Source: Hirundichthys speculiger
Taxonomy: Eukaryota > Chordata > Actinopteri > Beloniformes > Exocoetidae
Reading direction: 5' to 3'
Length of the DNA: 64,000 nucleotides
Assembly (NCBI GenBank): GCA_018398805.1
Contig: JAGFBZ010002567.1
Coordinates: 1,304,501-1,368,500, forward strand
The translations under genes and the position numbers were made by a program. The notes below the pieces were generated by a model. The model searched no databases. It was not told where the DNA came from and saw nothing but the letters and a program-made list of their open reading frames with translations. Of this stretch, positions 1-11,580 are shown one piece after another; position 1 is the first letter of the stretch, and every line of letters starts with the position of its first letter.

Positions 1-3000
1 ACTATATTTAAAAAACAAAATCTAACCAATCACAAGTGACAATTAGAAAAGTGAAAAAAACTGAAAAAATGTTGTGTCTGCTGAGGCTCAGTCAGGTCTC
101 TTGCATGAGTACTAGACTGAATACACAGTAGCGGGACATGACATGTAAACATGGTGTTAGAATAGTAATAGCAGATATTTTTTTATTCCACAAGGTGGTC
201 AAATATCTATAACACTCAACTTAAAATCAACACACACTTTGACAAAAGCATCAGAAGTTAGGGTTAGGGTTAGTACACATCACAGTGAAAGGCAAAACAC
301 TATTTCCTCATTAGTGTAGGTTAATGGGCAGAACAAATAAAGAACAAAAGTATCCCATCGCTGAGCCAGGAGAAACTGTCCTGTCCAGTATAACAGAGGA
401 TCCGTGCAGCTTGCCCTGCTCAAATGAATGAGAGCGCCTTATTTTTCATGATGGGCCACTGTTGGTGAGAACAAACCCTTGTATGAACAGTCGCAGTCAA
501 CAGGTTGTCTAACTTACTGAGTTACTAACTTCTTTTATTTTGGAGTAAGACTCTCATGTGTGGTTTGGAAAAACTGTTGTTTGTCCCAACAAAGTGATGT
601 GCAAGATTGATGGGATCTTTATGACACTTGATTAAAGATTCCCACAGAGGACACGATACATCTGTTTCTTTGCCCACTTCTTTGACACTCCTACTAGTTG
701 CCTCTTTAAACAGTCTCCTTGCGGTTTGATGACTTGGCATACAACACTGCACCACCCCAGGACCAGGAAATATTAATAGGAAATTTAAATAGAACAAGAC
801 ATAAGATAAATCCAAAGCAGTTTATTGCCCAGTTTAAGAAGCATTTAAATGGAGGTTATTTATTTACTGTTTCTTGAGCTTGTAGACATAGTTTTCTGAC
901 TTCTCCAAGAACATTAAAATAATACAGATTTTTCATCAAATGAGGGAAAATCAAGAGCCTTACATGTAGGAGGACAAGACAACACATGCAGACTGTCTCA
1001 CACTACGTCATCTTGGATCCCTAAGAAGCAACCTCATAGTTACTGCTGCCATAAGCCTCATCACACATGTTTCTAGTCACAGAAAAATATGAGTCTCAAG
1101 CAGCATGTTTGCAGCACATTCTAACAAACATCTTACACAAACTTGGAAAGTATGATGATGAGTCAAAGATCTCAACAGTATAGATTTAATGCAACCACTG
1201 ATGTAGAAATTTGACAAATGTATTGAAATAACTAAAAATTTAAAGATCGATTACAGATGAAGCACAAAAATCATGAAATGTAGTAAGGAGTAGTGAAAAA
1301 ATAATTAAAAAAAATTTAAAAGTATGCGGTAGATAGCTATCTACTAAGCAGTGAAAGTCAGTTCACAACCCAGTCACCAGAATAGTTTTTGGTCATGTTA
1401 TGTTTTCTGTAAACCATAATGACAAAGTGATTAGGGTTGGAAAATAAAATGCTACTATATAGGTTGTATGTTCCTTACAGTTTCTGTGTTGTGTGTTGGC
1501 AGATATGGGTTTCTTTAGCTGAGAAATGCACAGACTGTAATTATGGGAAATTGTGGTTTCCAGAAAGGTAAAATTGCTCAATAATGGCTGAGGAGATGGG
1601 TCTACACTTCAGAGCTGCAAGAGTTTCTTGTATAACCAAGTTTTAGGCCAAAATAATAAAAGAAAATACACAGAAATTTATGAGGAAGCACAACACACCG
1701 CTGTGATTTAAATACCCTTTCAACACTAATAAATCATTTAATTGTGGTTGTGAGCAGACAGCACACAATGCCCTGTACAAGTACACAAAGTAGCATTACA
1801 ACTTCCTCATAAATATGTATGCATAAGTTGCTTTCATTTTAATAGTGTGTTTCATGCCAGTTTTATTATAAGAGGCGCCCGACCAGTTGTGGTTAGGAAT
1901 GAAAGTGTGAATTCAAATGACACTCAGGGTAATGTTGCTCTTACCGCTGCACACATTTCAAGACACACGCAGGCATCCACACACAAAACAGATACCAAAT
2001 GGCTCAGTGGCCTTTGACAGATTTCAGTGACAGCATCAAACCTTTGCGACGACATGAAAGGTAAGGCTCTACTTTCTTTTGTGTTGGTAGTCCATCTGGC
2101 CAGAAAATGACTTCCTTTTTTTTTCTTTAAAGCAAAAAGAAACAAGGCTTAGGAACTGCAGCAGCATGAAAATTAATCTTCCTCAAGCAGTGACTGAGTG
2201 GAACATCCTTCTTTCTTTATTTGAGTCAGCTCAGAAGTGAGAAATTGCATATTCCTATTTTATTGGACATTTAAATGTCTTTACCAGTCTCATCTGGGTT
2301 ACTAAGAAACAGCAGGTATTCTGTGAAAAAATAAAAATAAAAAACAGTGCAGCCCAAATCCAACAATGTGATGTTTGCTAAGAATATCAAGCATAATTCA
2401 TGTGAAATTCACCCACTATCACAGTGAAATATATGCATGTAGGTTCACATTTCTGGCATTTATGCACATTCTTGAGTTTTCTTCTTTTTTTATGAGGCTT
2501 GTCAGCTTTGTAAAGCTTTTGTTATTAGTAAAATCACAATTTTAAAAAATGTGGTTGTGCTTTGTTTCCTTTTTCCTTCCTTTTTCTTTCTTCTTCTTTT
2601 TTTTGCTTTGTCATGCTGCTTTGTGTAGTGCTGTTTAATGCTGCTTTGGGTGCTGCACTGTGTCGTGATGTCTGGAGTCTGTGCTATCCTGAAGGACTTA
2701 CCAAGGCAGACTGCCCTAATGAAATCTGTCAGTGCAGACTGCACTCAGGGACAGCTTGCAGAGTAGCAGCACTACTTACCACACCACACAGGAGATGAGA
2801 GGAGAGATCAGGATGAAGGATGATATACAAAGATACAGATTTAGCAAAGAGTTTCTGTGTGATGTTACATGTATTTGTTTGGGAAATTGAGCTCTAATGA
2901 AGCATTCTCTCATGCTGCCTTGCCTCACTCCAGCGCCTTCTTATCAAACATGAGCCAGAGACTCCATGCAAAGATGGATTGGGACTGCATGGAATACTAA

Positions 3001-3441
3001 TTTGAACAGGAGGCACTGTGAAAGAGAAATAGTGGAGGAGGAGTAATGAAGACTGGAGAAACAGGAAGAGAAAGCTAGTCTGAGAGGGGAAACACATGGA
3101 GGAGCAATAGAGATTAGGTGTAAAGAGAAATCCTTAAAATGAAATGAAAAGAAAGCTGCTAGTGGAAAGGATATGGTGAGGCGTGGGGAGTAATAAAATG
3201 ACATCTAGGAGTAAGGACCAGAAATATATTCACAGCATAGTGTAATATTCACAACGGGCAAGTATTTCCCGACAACAGCAGTCATTAACAAGGTGCTTTC
3301 TGATTAAACATTTCTAAGGGCTTATTGCAGCTTAAATATGGAGTGGGGAGTTGACTGAAGGAACAGCGCATTGCATTTAATTTTGCTGATATTTCATGGC
3401 TTTTTCTTCATTTAATTGTGTTATTTTTGCTTCATGTGTTT
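1..3441. other. Intergenic, no gene recognised
   Basis: AT-rich sequence with only short open frames that have no recognisable domain or splice context. Two tandem telomere-like TTAGGG units occur at about 258-273. I see no promoter, tRNA or intact transposon here. Confidence 0.6.
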
Positions 3442-3449
3442 GTCCTGGG

Positions 3450-4253
3450 CAGTGTTGGGCAAATTCACTTTCTACACAAACTAGTTCAGTTCATAGTTCA
3501 CAGAAATTAAAACAAACTAGTTCAGTTCATCATTTCAAAAAATGAACTAAATAGTTCATTTTTAGTTCTTTTTTAAACTTTTTTTTATGTTGCTGCGAGC
3601 AATTATTTGTCAAATTGATTGCCACTGCCCACATACCACAACACCACAAATGGCAATTATTTTATCCATTTTATCTGTCGAAAACTATGTGTCCAATTCG
3701 GAATCCTTATGCAACCAGGGTTCACATTAGCATTGAAGGAACAGCCCATGTAGAACTGCAATTTCCCTTTCAGCTTTTCTCTACAGTAGATTAAAAATAT
3801 GAGGAAAAACTTGCTGCCAAATGGGTCTTTATTATGAGACAAAAACAGGTCCTTAAGGTGCAAATGTTTTTTTCCCCATTTCAATATTTCAATCCCCCCC
3901 AGAGTCTGGCCGCTCCTCCACCTCTGGGTGACTGCAGCTTTCATCTTCCTCCATGCTTGTTTTAAATGTTTGATGACGCAATTGTTAGTGTGACAGAAGC
4001 GACAGCCCGTATTGCCATGTTTGATTGATTTCCGCAGATACATATCAGGCTCGTTTGTGATGTTATTTAAATGGGGTTAGCTGGAAACCTGGCACGGTTT
4101 TGACCGTGCGTGAACTTTGAAAGAGTGTCGTTCACAACTGCCCAAATGAACTCGTTCACACTCGACGCTCGTCAAGGAGAAAGAGAGCGCGTTCAGTTCA
4201 CGTTCGCACAAAATATGAACTAGTTCGTGAACTTTCGTTCAGGTACAACACTG
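3450..4253. mobile_element. hAT-superfamily non-autonomous element with 8-bp target duplication
   Basis: The element starts CAGTGTTGGGCAAATTCAC and ends GTTCAGGTACAACACTG, which form imperfect terminal inverted repeats. It is flanked on both sides by the identical octamer GTCCTGGG (3442-3449 and 4254-4261), the target-site duplication size of hAT elements. Inside both ends are many GTTCA/TGAAC subterminal motifs, for example GAACTAGTTC. A 128-codon open frame lies on the minus strand (4043-3657). It has a C-x2-C pair (CRFC) followed by an HLK..W stretch, which could be a remnant of a BED-type zinc finger, but no full transposase is present. Confidence 0.85.
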
Positions 4254-4261
4254 GTCCTGGG

Positions 4262-4770
4262 ATACCCTCATACATATACATAATATATAACATCATACAC
4301 AAATGTATGAAAAAAAGACCCTTCTATTAAACAGGATCATACTTGGGGAACAAAACTGAACAAACTGAAAGAGTTCTGTCCTGTGATGGACTCATAGTCC
4401 AGGATCTACCTCACCTCTCAGCCAGTGACAGCTGTGAAAGGTTCCAGCACACCTCCTGCCCTTGACAGGTATGCAAATTAATGTAATTAATAAAAGAATG
4501 GTAAGTGAACAGTATCTGTACAGTGCCTTTGTAGTCTTGTTGACCACTAATCCCCCTGTAACAGCCCTTTTACATTACGAGCCACATTCACCCAACCACA
4601 CACACATTTATTCTTATTCTATAGAGATTTTCACAAATTTATTTTCAGTTGATTCTGTGAGGTGTTTTTTGTTTTTTGTTTTGTTCTGTTTGTGTGCATG
4701 AAAAACAAAACCAATCACACAACAGTTAACACAATTCGATCAATGCTGCATTCATTGTCTTGTACTTTGA
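4262..4770. other. Intergenic, no feature recognised
   Basis: Short AT-rich stretch between the hAT element and the Tc1 relic. The left terminal repeat expected for the Tc1 element is not recognisable here. Confidence 0.5.
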
Positions 4771-5529
4771 TGGATGCATGCAGACTGTTTCTACAAACAT
4801 TAGTGAAAGAATGGGTCGCTCTCAGGAGCTCAGTGAATTCCAGCATGGAACTGTGATAGGATGACACCTGTGCAACAAATCCAGCCGTGAAATTTCCTCG
4901 CTCCTAAATATTCCACAGTCAACTGCCAGCTGTTGTGGCAAGTGTTTGGGAATGACAGCAACTCAGCCACGAAGTCCAAGCCATACATCACCAAGTACAA
5001 TGCAAAGCGTCAGATGCAGTGGTGTAAAGCAGCCACTACTGGACTCTAGAGCAGTGGAGGAACGTTCTCTGGGGTGATGAATCACACTTCTCCATCTGCC
5101 AGTCTGATGGAAGAGTCTGGGTTTGATGGTTGCCAGGAGAACGGTACTTGTGTAACTGCATTGTGTCAAGTTTAAAGTTTGGTGGAGGGGGGATTATGGT
5201 GTGGGGTTGTTTTTCAGGAGCTGGGCTTGGCCCCTTAGTTCCAGTGAAAGGAATGCTTCAGCATCATACCTATCAAGTTTTGGATTTGAAAATAAGGGAA
5301 ATGTCCTGGTGCCCGCCGCGAGCAGTCCCACCACCCCTACCAAGCTCCAGCATCCCTTATATTTTTGGTTTACAAAAAAGCTAAAATCACAGCTACACTA
5401 CTTCCTGAACTTCAGCCACCTCCAGTGTGCCATTGTTGGACAAACTGATCAATCCAGGTGTGTCTGATCATTTCTTTTGGGAAATTTACGGGAAAAATAC
5501 TAACACGGGTGGACGGCGAGAGAGAAGAG

Positions 5530-6587
5530 GGTGCTTGTTAATGGCTCCTTCTCCAACACTGTCCACACCTCCACCGGCTCCCCACAGGGCTGTGTCCTAT
5601 CGCCTCTGCTTTACATCCTCTACACCGATGACTGCAGGTCCACTCAGCAAAATTGTCATCTGGTAAAATTTGCTGATGACACAGTCCTGCTCTCTCTGCT
5701 CTCTGCCCCCAACCTACACCACAGCTCTGTTCTTCAGGACTTTATCACCTGGTGTGAGGGTGCTTGTCTCCAGCTTAACCCAACAAAGACCAAAGAGCTG
5801 ATTATAACATTTTCCAGCAAGCAGAGACAACTGGCAGAGGCCGTCACTACCACCATCCGGGGGGAGCCGGTGGAGGTGGTGGAGGAGTACAGGTACTTGG
5901 GCACAATCTTCAATGGCCTCCTGAAGTTTTCCTCTAACATTGAGGAGATCATCAGGAAGTGTCATCAGAGACAATATCTGCTCAGGAAGTTGACATCATT
6001 TGGTGTGAACAAAGACATTCTCCTGACCTTCTACCACGCATTCATTGAGAGTATTCTAACATTCTCATTCATCTCCTGGTTTCATTCCATCACCCTGCAA
6101 GATCGGTCACGCCTACTCAGTATCACCAAAGTCTGCTCTAAAATCATTGGACACCCTGTTAGAGCTCTGTCTGCTTTCTGCGACCAACAAACCTTCCGCT
6201 CTGCTCACAGGATCCTGTACGACCCCGCACACGCACTACACTCGTTGTTCGAGTGGCTCCCATCAGGTCGCAGGCTGCGATGTCCACGCTGCAGAACTCA
6301 GAGGAGGAGGGCCACCTTTGTCCCCAGAGCAGTTCAGCTCCTAAACAACGACCTCCCCCCCCCGTCCCTGTCTCAACGGCGACTGATTTAATGCACATAG
6401 CACTTTAGTAGTAAGCGCAATGCACTTTACTGGCAGTAGCTTGGATATTTTTAACTGTACACCCTATGTATGTTTGTATGTTTTTTATGTTGTTGATGTC
6501 CTATTTGTCTTTTAATGCTGCTCCTTGTGCCCTTCAAATTGCCCCTCGGGGACAAATAAAGTGTGTTGATTGATTGATTGATTGATT
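5530..6587 (+). mobile_element. 5'-truncated non-LTR retrotransposon (Rex1/CR1-like LINE)
   Basis: A reverse-transcriptase fragment is followed by a short 3'UTR with AATAAAG and a (TTGA)n tail. The insertion is bounded by the perfect 8-bp duplication GAGAAGAG (5522-5529 and 6588-6595). The tail and target duplication mark target-primed reverse transcription, and the start inside the RT domain shows 5' truncation. Assignment to Rex1/CR1 rather than another fish LINE clade is an inference from the RT and C-terminal motifs. Confidence 0.85.
5531..6394 (+). CDS. Reverse transcriptase C-terminal fragment of the LINE
   Basis: An uninterrupted frame of about 286 codons with no upstream part, because the LINE copy is 5' truncated. 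It begins just before the RT fingers/palm signature STGSPQGCVLSPLLY. The catalytic palm motif KFADDTVLL follows, with the two metal-binding aspartates intact. After that come the thumb-like LNPTKTKE segment and a C-terminal region with LPSGRR and a basic arginine-rich stretch typical of Rex1/CR1-type fish LINEs. The endonuclease domain and the first RT motifs are absent, so this copy cannot encode an active protein. The open frame suggests a fairly young insertion. No host function is implied. Confidence 0.8.
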
Positions 6588-6641
6588 GAGAAGAGTAAAA
6601 TACGGGACTTTCCCGGCCAAAACGGGACACTTGACAGGTAT

Positions 6642-6853
6642 GTTCAGCAGACCAAGACATGTTGGACAATTTCATGCTCCCAACTTTGTGGGAACAGTTT
6701 GGAGCTGGTCCCTTCCTCTTCCAACATGACTGTGCACCAGTGCACAAAGCAAGGTCCATAAAGACATGGATGGAAGAGTCTGGTGTGGATGAACTTGACT
6801 GGTCTGCACAGAGTCCTGACCTCAACCTGATAGACACCTTTGGGATGAATTAG
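6642..6853 (+). pseudogene. Tc1 transposase 3' relic
   Basis: This open stretch resumes the Tc1 transposase after the nested insertions. It shows the second catalytic aspartate region (FQHDCAPVHKARS) and the third-catalytic-residue region (AQSPDLNLIDTFG). Intact family members have a glutamate after NPI; here the equivalent reads NLID and is followed almost at once by a stop, so the protein is dead. It is in the same orientation as the 5' part at 4771-5263. Confidence 0.8.
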
Positions 6854-7096
6854 AGCAGAGACTGAGAACCAGACCTTCTCAGCCAACATCAGTGTTTGAC
6901 CTTACAAATGTGCTTCTGGATCAATGGTCAAAAATCCCCATAAAACACACTCCTAAACCTTGTGGACAGCCTTCCCAGAAGAGCTGAAGCTGTTCTAGCT
7001 GCAAAGGTTGGACTCATGTCATGCTGATTAGGAATGGGATGAACTAAAGCTCATATGGGAGTCAAGGCAGGTGAGTGAATACTTTTGGCAATACAG

Positions 7097-8155
7097 TTTA
7101 GGAAGTACCCTTTTTTTGTTTTTCTTCTTTTTTTCACCCATTTTAATTATTTGTAGTAAGTGTGTAGTATGTATAGGTAGGAGGCAAATTTTGAAAGGGA
7201 GATCTTTTCTTTATAAAGGCTTCTATGGCAGATGAATAACTATTTGGTTCCAAGAGAATATCATTTGAATAGCAGATACAGCTGAAACTGACAGTGTACG
7301 CAAATGAAACATGGTGAGAACAGAAAGGGAGAAAAGGCAGACTGGGTTAAGGCATCTCGCTCTTTCATTCTGTCGGCTACATTTGTTGTTAATCTATAAA
7401 CGGTCGCTGAGTGAAATCCAAGCATAAATTTCAATAACAAAACTAATTGCTGGTATGTTAAAGTATTTTCCAATGAAGTCGCATGACACCATTCTTTCTG
7501 CTCACGCCCTCCGAGAAAATACCAGGCCATTCATTTTCCATTTTAACACTCATCGAAAGTTCTAAAGTAATTGAGCTGCATTCCCTGAATACCAAAGCAA
7601 ATGATTTCTGTTGTCATTCATTCTGTTACCATTACCGTCATGGTCATGCTAAGCTTGCATTATGTGACATTTTCAGATCAGAGTCAATAGTCACTTTTTG
7701 TTTAATTCTATTCTTTTGTCAGACTTTATACTTTCCAGCTGCCCTGACATTTTATGCTCTCATACACAAGGTCACCCTTCACCTTTCATTAAAATGTCTG
7801 TGATTGGATTTTTACTGCTGGGTCCACCTTTTGTCTGAGTTGCACCACATTCATGCTCCTGTGGTGGTCATTTCTGTCCAGGTCACACTGCTGTGGCACA
7901 TGCTGTGCAAGACCAAAGACACACTGGAAAGAAAGAGAGAGAGGAAAAAAAAAACCTTCCCTTCTTGATCTGTGTTGTTGTGGTCTTTCCCAAAGTCCAG
8001 ATGAAGCTTTGAAATGTGTATTAACTACAGACACCTTCGAAATACAAGAGTTTCATCCTAAATTCATCTAAAACTATCATTGAGTCCAAACAATCTCAAT
8101 TTTGAAAAATAAGAATTATCATGTTAAGTATGTGTGTGTGTGTGTGTGTGTTTCC
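7097..8155. other. Intergenic, no gene recognised
   Basis: No domain-bearing frame. A (TG)n microsatellite of about ten units lies at 8131-8150. Confidence 0.5.
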
Positions 8156-8310
8156 TTCACCACCTCTTTGACAGTCAGATCTAACATATTTTGTTAAGGC
8201 CTGAAGCCTTGATTCTGTCAGAGAGGATTAAAATCACTGACAGTAAAACACGAAATGACAACACACACAAAGACACAAGACAGTGATGGGTGTGGTCTGT
8301 GTGATATGGT
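8156..8310. repeat. Dispersed repeat, copy 1
   Basis: Clearly related to 54330-54482. Both read CACCnnCTCT, then CTGAAnCCTTGnTTCTGTCA, then AAAATCACTGACAGT, and then GACAGnCAGTGAnGGGTG-like sequence in the same order. The two copies are several tens of percent diverged. I do not recognise the family. Confidence 0.65.
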
Positions 8311-8324
8311 GATGTATGTGTGAT

Positions 8325-10006
8325 TGTTTCTTTTATTTCTTTTAACTTTTTGTTTTATCACATTTTACTTTTTTCTTTCTTTCTCATTCAGGAAAAAGCA
8401 GATGAGTCCAAAAACAGAAAGCAAGTGGAGAACTGCCAGCTCTGTATGTGTTTATTTACACACACTTTAAAGACAAGCATGCTGCATTATTTCCATACTA
8501 TCACTTAAGAAAATACATTTTTAAGTCTTGTCAAAATCTTTAAATGGGAGTTTATATTAGGTCTATTGCCCCTGAGCTAACAATAATCACCACTTTGCTG
8601 ATCAAAGAGTCTCTAGACGTCGTCAGAACATAAACCCATGAACAGTCAGTCTCGCCTGAAGCAATTTTGTTGTCTGAACTGCCACTTACTTGAGCCGATT
8701 ACCCATCATCTTGTAGAGAAATCAGCATCCATTCTTCTGAAACTGTGTCTGCTGTTGGGTCCCCACCTCCTACATGACATGCTTTTGCTATACAACATTG
8801 CACAGTAAGTCCAAGAATCAGTTTGTTTACATGTACAGTTAACTTGAGCTATGGTTATAAGCTCAAGCTATGGCTATAGCCTTACTAGACAATTTTATAT
8901 GCATGCATATAAAGGGAATTGATTTACCAAACAAAATATGTCAGACTTGGCACCCTTTCAGCTTGTTAGCACTGGAACTTTTCCTCACTGACTTATTATG
9001 CAGCACAACAAAGCAATACATAAAGCTTTGGTTTAGCTGGTGGCAGCAATTTGGGAAAATGATGAACGGTGACTTGGACAGCTCTGAATTTTTGTGTATC
9101 CTGTATGATTTAGTTCTTCTTGTTCTTCTGCTCTGTATCAGCTTCTAGTATTTGGTTTAAAGCCCGAGCCCGGAACTGTGGAGCGTTTGAGAAGCACATA
9201 TACCAGTTCCAGTCCAGTTTAAACATTTACATGGAAGGATTAGCCCAATTTTAATCACATTATCTTGGTATCTTAGTCTGACTCTGAGAAGTTTAGTCTA
9301 ATATTTTACATACATTTTAAAACTAATGCAATAGTAGACTTATGCAAAAAAAAAAAATTTTCTGACACAATGTAAATGAATTGAATATCATATCCTGATA
9401 ATGCATCCAGGATCCATTTATTATTATGTATAATTTAATTCATGAGTCACTATTTGTATTGCACACTTGTATCAAAGTCGACTAAAATCTCTAATTTGCA
9501 AATGTAACAGTAACCACATAATGGATAACTATTACTCACTATTATGGACCATTCAGATGAGGAAAACTCTGGAGCAATTTTTTTCTTTTTAATGTGTATA
9601 AAAGTTCAGCAATAATGGACAAAGTGAAGACAGTGAATATGAGAGCAACTGATACAGTCAGTGCTTTTGCCTTTTGAAAGAGGCTGCTAGTGTTTGTACA
9701 CTCATACAAAATTCAAATTAATGCTGAGGGTAAAGTTCAGACTAAGACGGTGGCACTTGCTGTCAGCTCCACTGCAGCTTCGGTCCTTCCAGCCACACAC
9801 AAACATTTCACAGACACTTTGTCAGGAGTCATCATGTCCTATCGCCAAGCAACACTAGCCACCCTTGCCCCATGTGGCCATTCCTTCACACTTTCTGCTC
9901 ACACATACACTCACTCACACAAGCACGAATGTTCCGTGGCATTCACACATGCCCAAACACAGTGCTAGTTCACACATGCATCCACGGTATGTCCTCTCCT
10001 TCTCTG
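8325..10006. other. Intergenic, no gene recognised
   Basis: Only short frames. A CA-rich stretch (CACACATACACTCACTCACA) lies near 9900-9920. Nothing else can be supported. Confidence 0.5.
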
Positions 10007-10871
10007 CACTGTAAAAACTGTTGCTTTGATCCAACTTAGAAAAAAAATGAGGCAGCATTTTCCAACCGCTTTTCAGTAGTTTAGTGAACTTCTTGCTTTT
10101 TTGATTTTGGTAAACTCAGACATTTATATTTTACTGTGTTAATTTTTTTTAAGCACCGCCTTAAAGAAAAAGCCAAAAAAATTGAGTTTAACTGACTTAA
10201 AAAACAGTAAGTTGTTAACTATATAATACTTATATATACTATATGTATATATGAAGAAAGTGATTTGGACAAATTCAATTAATTGATTTTAAATAAAGAA
10301 TAAAAATAGTAAGAAATAACTAACTAACATCTTTTTACATTTAAGAAAGACAGGTATTTGTGTCCAACATTTTTATTTATCAAAATCATTTTCTGCAACT
10401 TTACAGTTCTAAACTGTTTAAATACAATTGTGTTTTAAAAACCAAAATAGATCAAAGTAATCTGTGAACTTTTTGATTTAAAGATGCATATTAGAACATT
10501 TCAACATTTTATAGAACACAAATTCTGACCTGCAGCTGATAAAACCTTCAGAGTGAAAACATTTATCAGATACTCCAGTCAAACGAGCCTAAAAGGACAA
10601 TTAAAGAACAATTAGAAGGTGCTGTCCTTTGAGCTGCACAGATCTTTGACACATCAAAGTCTGGAAATCCAACAGGAGCTGAAACTGTGCACGGGTGGAC
10701 CATCTTAGGAGAGAAGCTGGTTTTGGAGCGTCATGAAGTTGGCTGTTGGTTTTGGGCACAGTGAGTCTAGTCTAACAAAAAGTCTTTGGAAGACCTCCTC
10801 AGATGTTGATCTGAGGAGTAGGGAGGATGCTCCTTTTAGAGTTTAAAGACCATTAAGCACTGGAACGCCTC

Positions 10872-10922
<51 letters not shown>
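10872..10922. repeat. (GAT)17 microsatellite
   Basis: Seventeen uninterrupted GAT units inside the CACTG-ended element. Confidence 0.95.
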
Positions 10923-10923
<1 letters not shown>

Positions 10924-11240
10924 ATACCAGCAGCGTCTGGATCTGACAGGTGTAGATTCTCAAACATGGAGTTTTCAGTTCCTCATGTATGCTTCTCTCT
11001 GCTGTTCCCTGTATGGCAAATTAAACAAATTAAAACACAATTAAGATAAAATGTCTCATTTCTTTAAATAATAAATAAACAAAACCTAAAATGAGTAGTT
11101 TTGAGTGTGGTTTTGTGTTTTGGGGCATAATTAAATATATCTGGTCCTTCATCGGTTGACATATTACACTGTTTCTTTCTTTTCTTTTCATTATTTATTT
11201 TTTTATTTTTTTATTTTACAAAAATTAGGCCAGGATGCGG

Positions 11241-11373
11241 AGGTCATGACTCAGGTCAGACTGAAGGTCTCACCAGACATGACTGAGGTCAGAAACTGAG
11301 TCAGACCCGACTCAGGTAATCTGACCTGACTCAGTTTCTGACCCATCTGAGTGACTGACCTCAGTCCTGACCT
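11241..11373. promoter_or_regulatory. Cluster of six AGGTCA/TGACCT half-sites with a hairpin
   Basis: AGGTCA occurs at 11241, 11253 and 11286. The inverse TGACCT occurs at 11322, 11356 and 11368. The first pair is a direct repeat with 6-bp spacing. The block 11285-11304 pairs with 11326-11345 (18 of 20 bp) across a 21-base loop. AGGTCA is the canonical half-site of nuclear receptors such as RAR, RXR and TR. Function is inferred only; the sequence may simply be transposon structure. Confidence 0.45.
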
Positions 11374-11580
11374 GAAACAATACTTACTTTGAAGTCAGAG
11401 ATGAGCTCCTCAACACTGTCACCCAATGGAATTTGACTAAAATCAATTTTATGATATAAAAATTTAAATAAGTTAAATACTTAAAACGTATTATCTGTAA
11501 CTTTCACAAACGCAAAAAGAAATTGAAACTGATTTTACCAAGTAGATATGCTTAATAAAACAGAAATTCTATTTACAGTG

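Larger units (their letters stand above)
5265..6642. mobile_element. hAT-like MITE inserted in the Tc1 element (itself carrying a LINE)
   Basis: The ends CATACCTATCAAGT and ACTTGACAGGTATG are inverted repeats with one mismatch over 14 bp. They are flanked by TTCAGCAT (5257-5264) and TTCAGCAG (6643-6650), an 8-bp target duplication with one mismatch. Removing the element restores continuous Tc1 transposase sequence. The interior has characteristic AAATAAGGGAAAT and AAAATACGGGACTTTCCC motifs. The LINE at 5530-6587 is inserted inside it. Confidence 0.75.
4771..7096 (+). mobile_element. Tc1/mariner element, degraded and interrupted
   Basis: The sequence follows the common fish Tc1 family. The transposase 5' part starts near 4771 with the ERMGRSQELSEFQHG-type region. 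There is then an internal deletion near 4970, followed by the DDE-core segment ending in a [22 protein letters not shown] stretch at about 5182-5230. After a 1.38-kb insertion the gene resumes at 6650 and reaches HDCAPVHKARS and QSPDLNLID. The right terminal repeat reads GAATACTTTTGGCAATACAG at about 7077-7096. The left terminal repeat is missing. The catalytic glutamate position after QSPDLN is replaced by aspartate and a stop follows, so this copy is inactive. Confidence 0.85.
10007..11580. mobile_element. CACTG-ended DNA transposon, non-autonomous
   Basis: The left end CACTGTAAAAACTGTTG and right end AACAGAAATTCTATTTACAGTG give short inverted termini (CACTGTAAA / TTTACAGTG). Such ends resemble the CACTA/EnSpm-type elements of fish. 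A matching target duplication is not clear, so the superfamily is tentative. The interior is AT-rich and includes TTGAGTTTAACTGACTTAAA motifs, a (GAT)17 microsatellite and a hairpin with nuclear-receptor-type half-sites. No transposase frame is visible. Confidence 0.55.

Noticed and set aside
258..273. TTAGGG repeats as an interstitial telomere
   Set aside because: Only about two and a half units, too short to mean anything.
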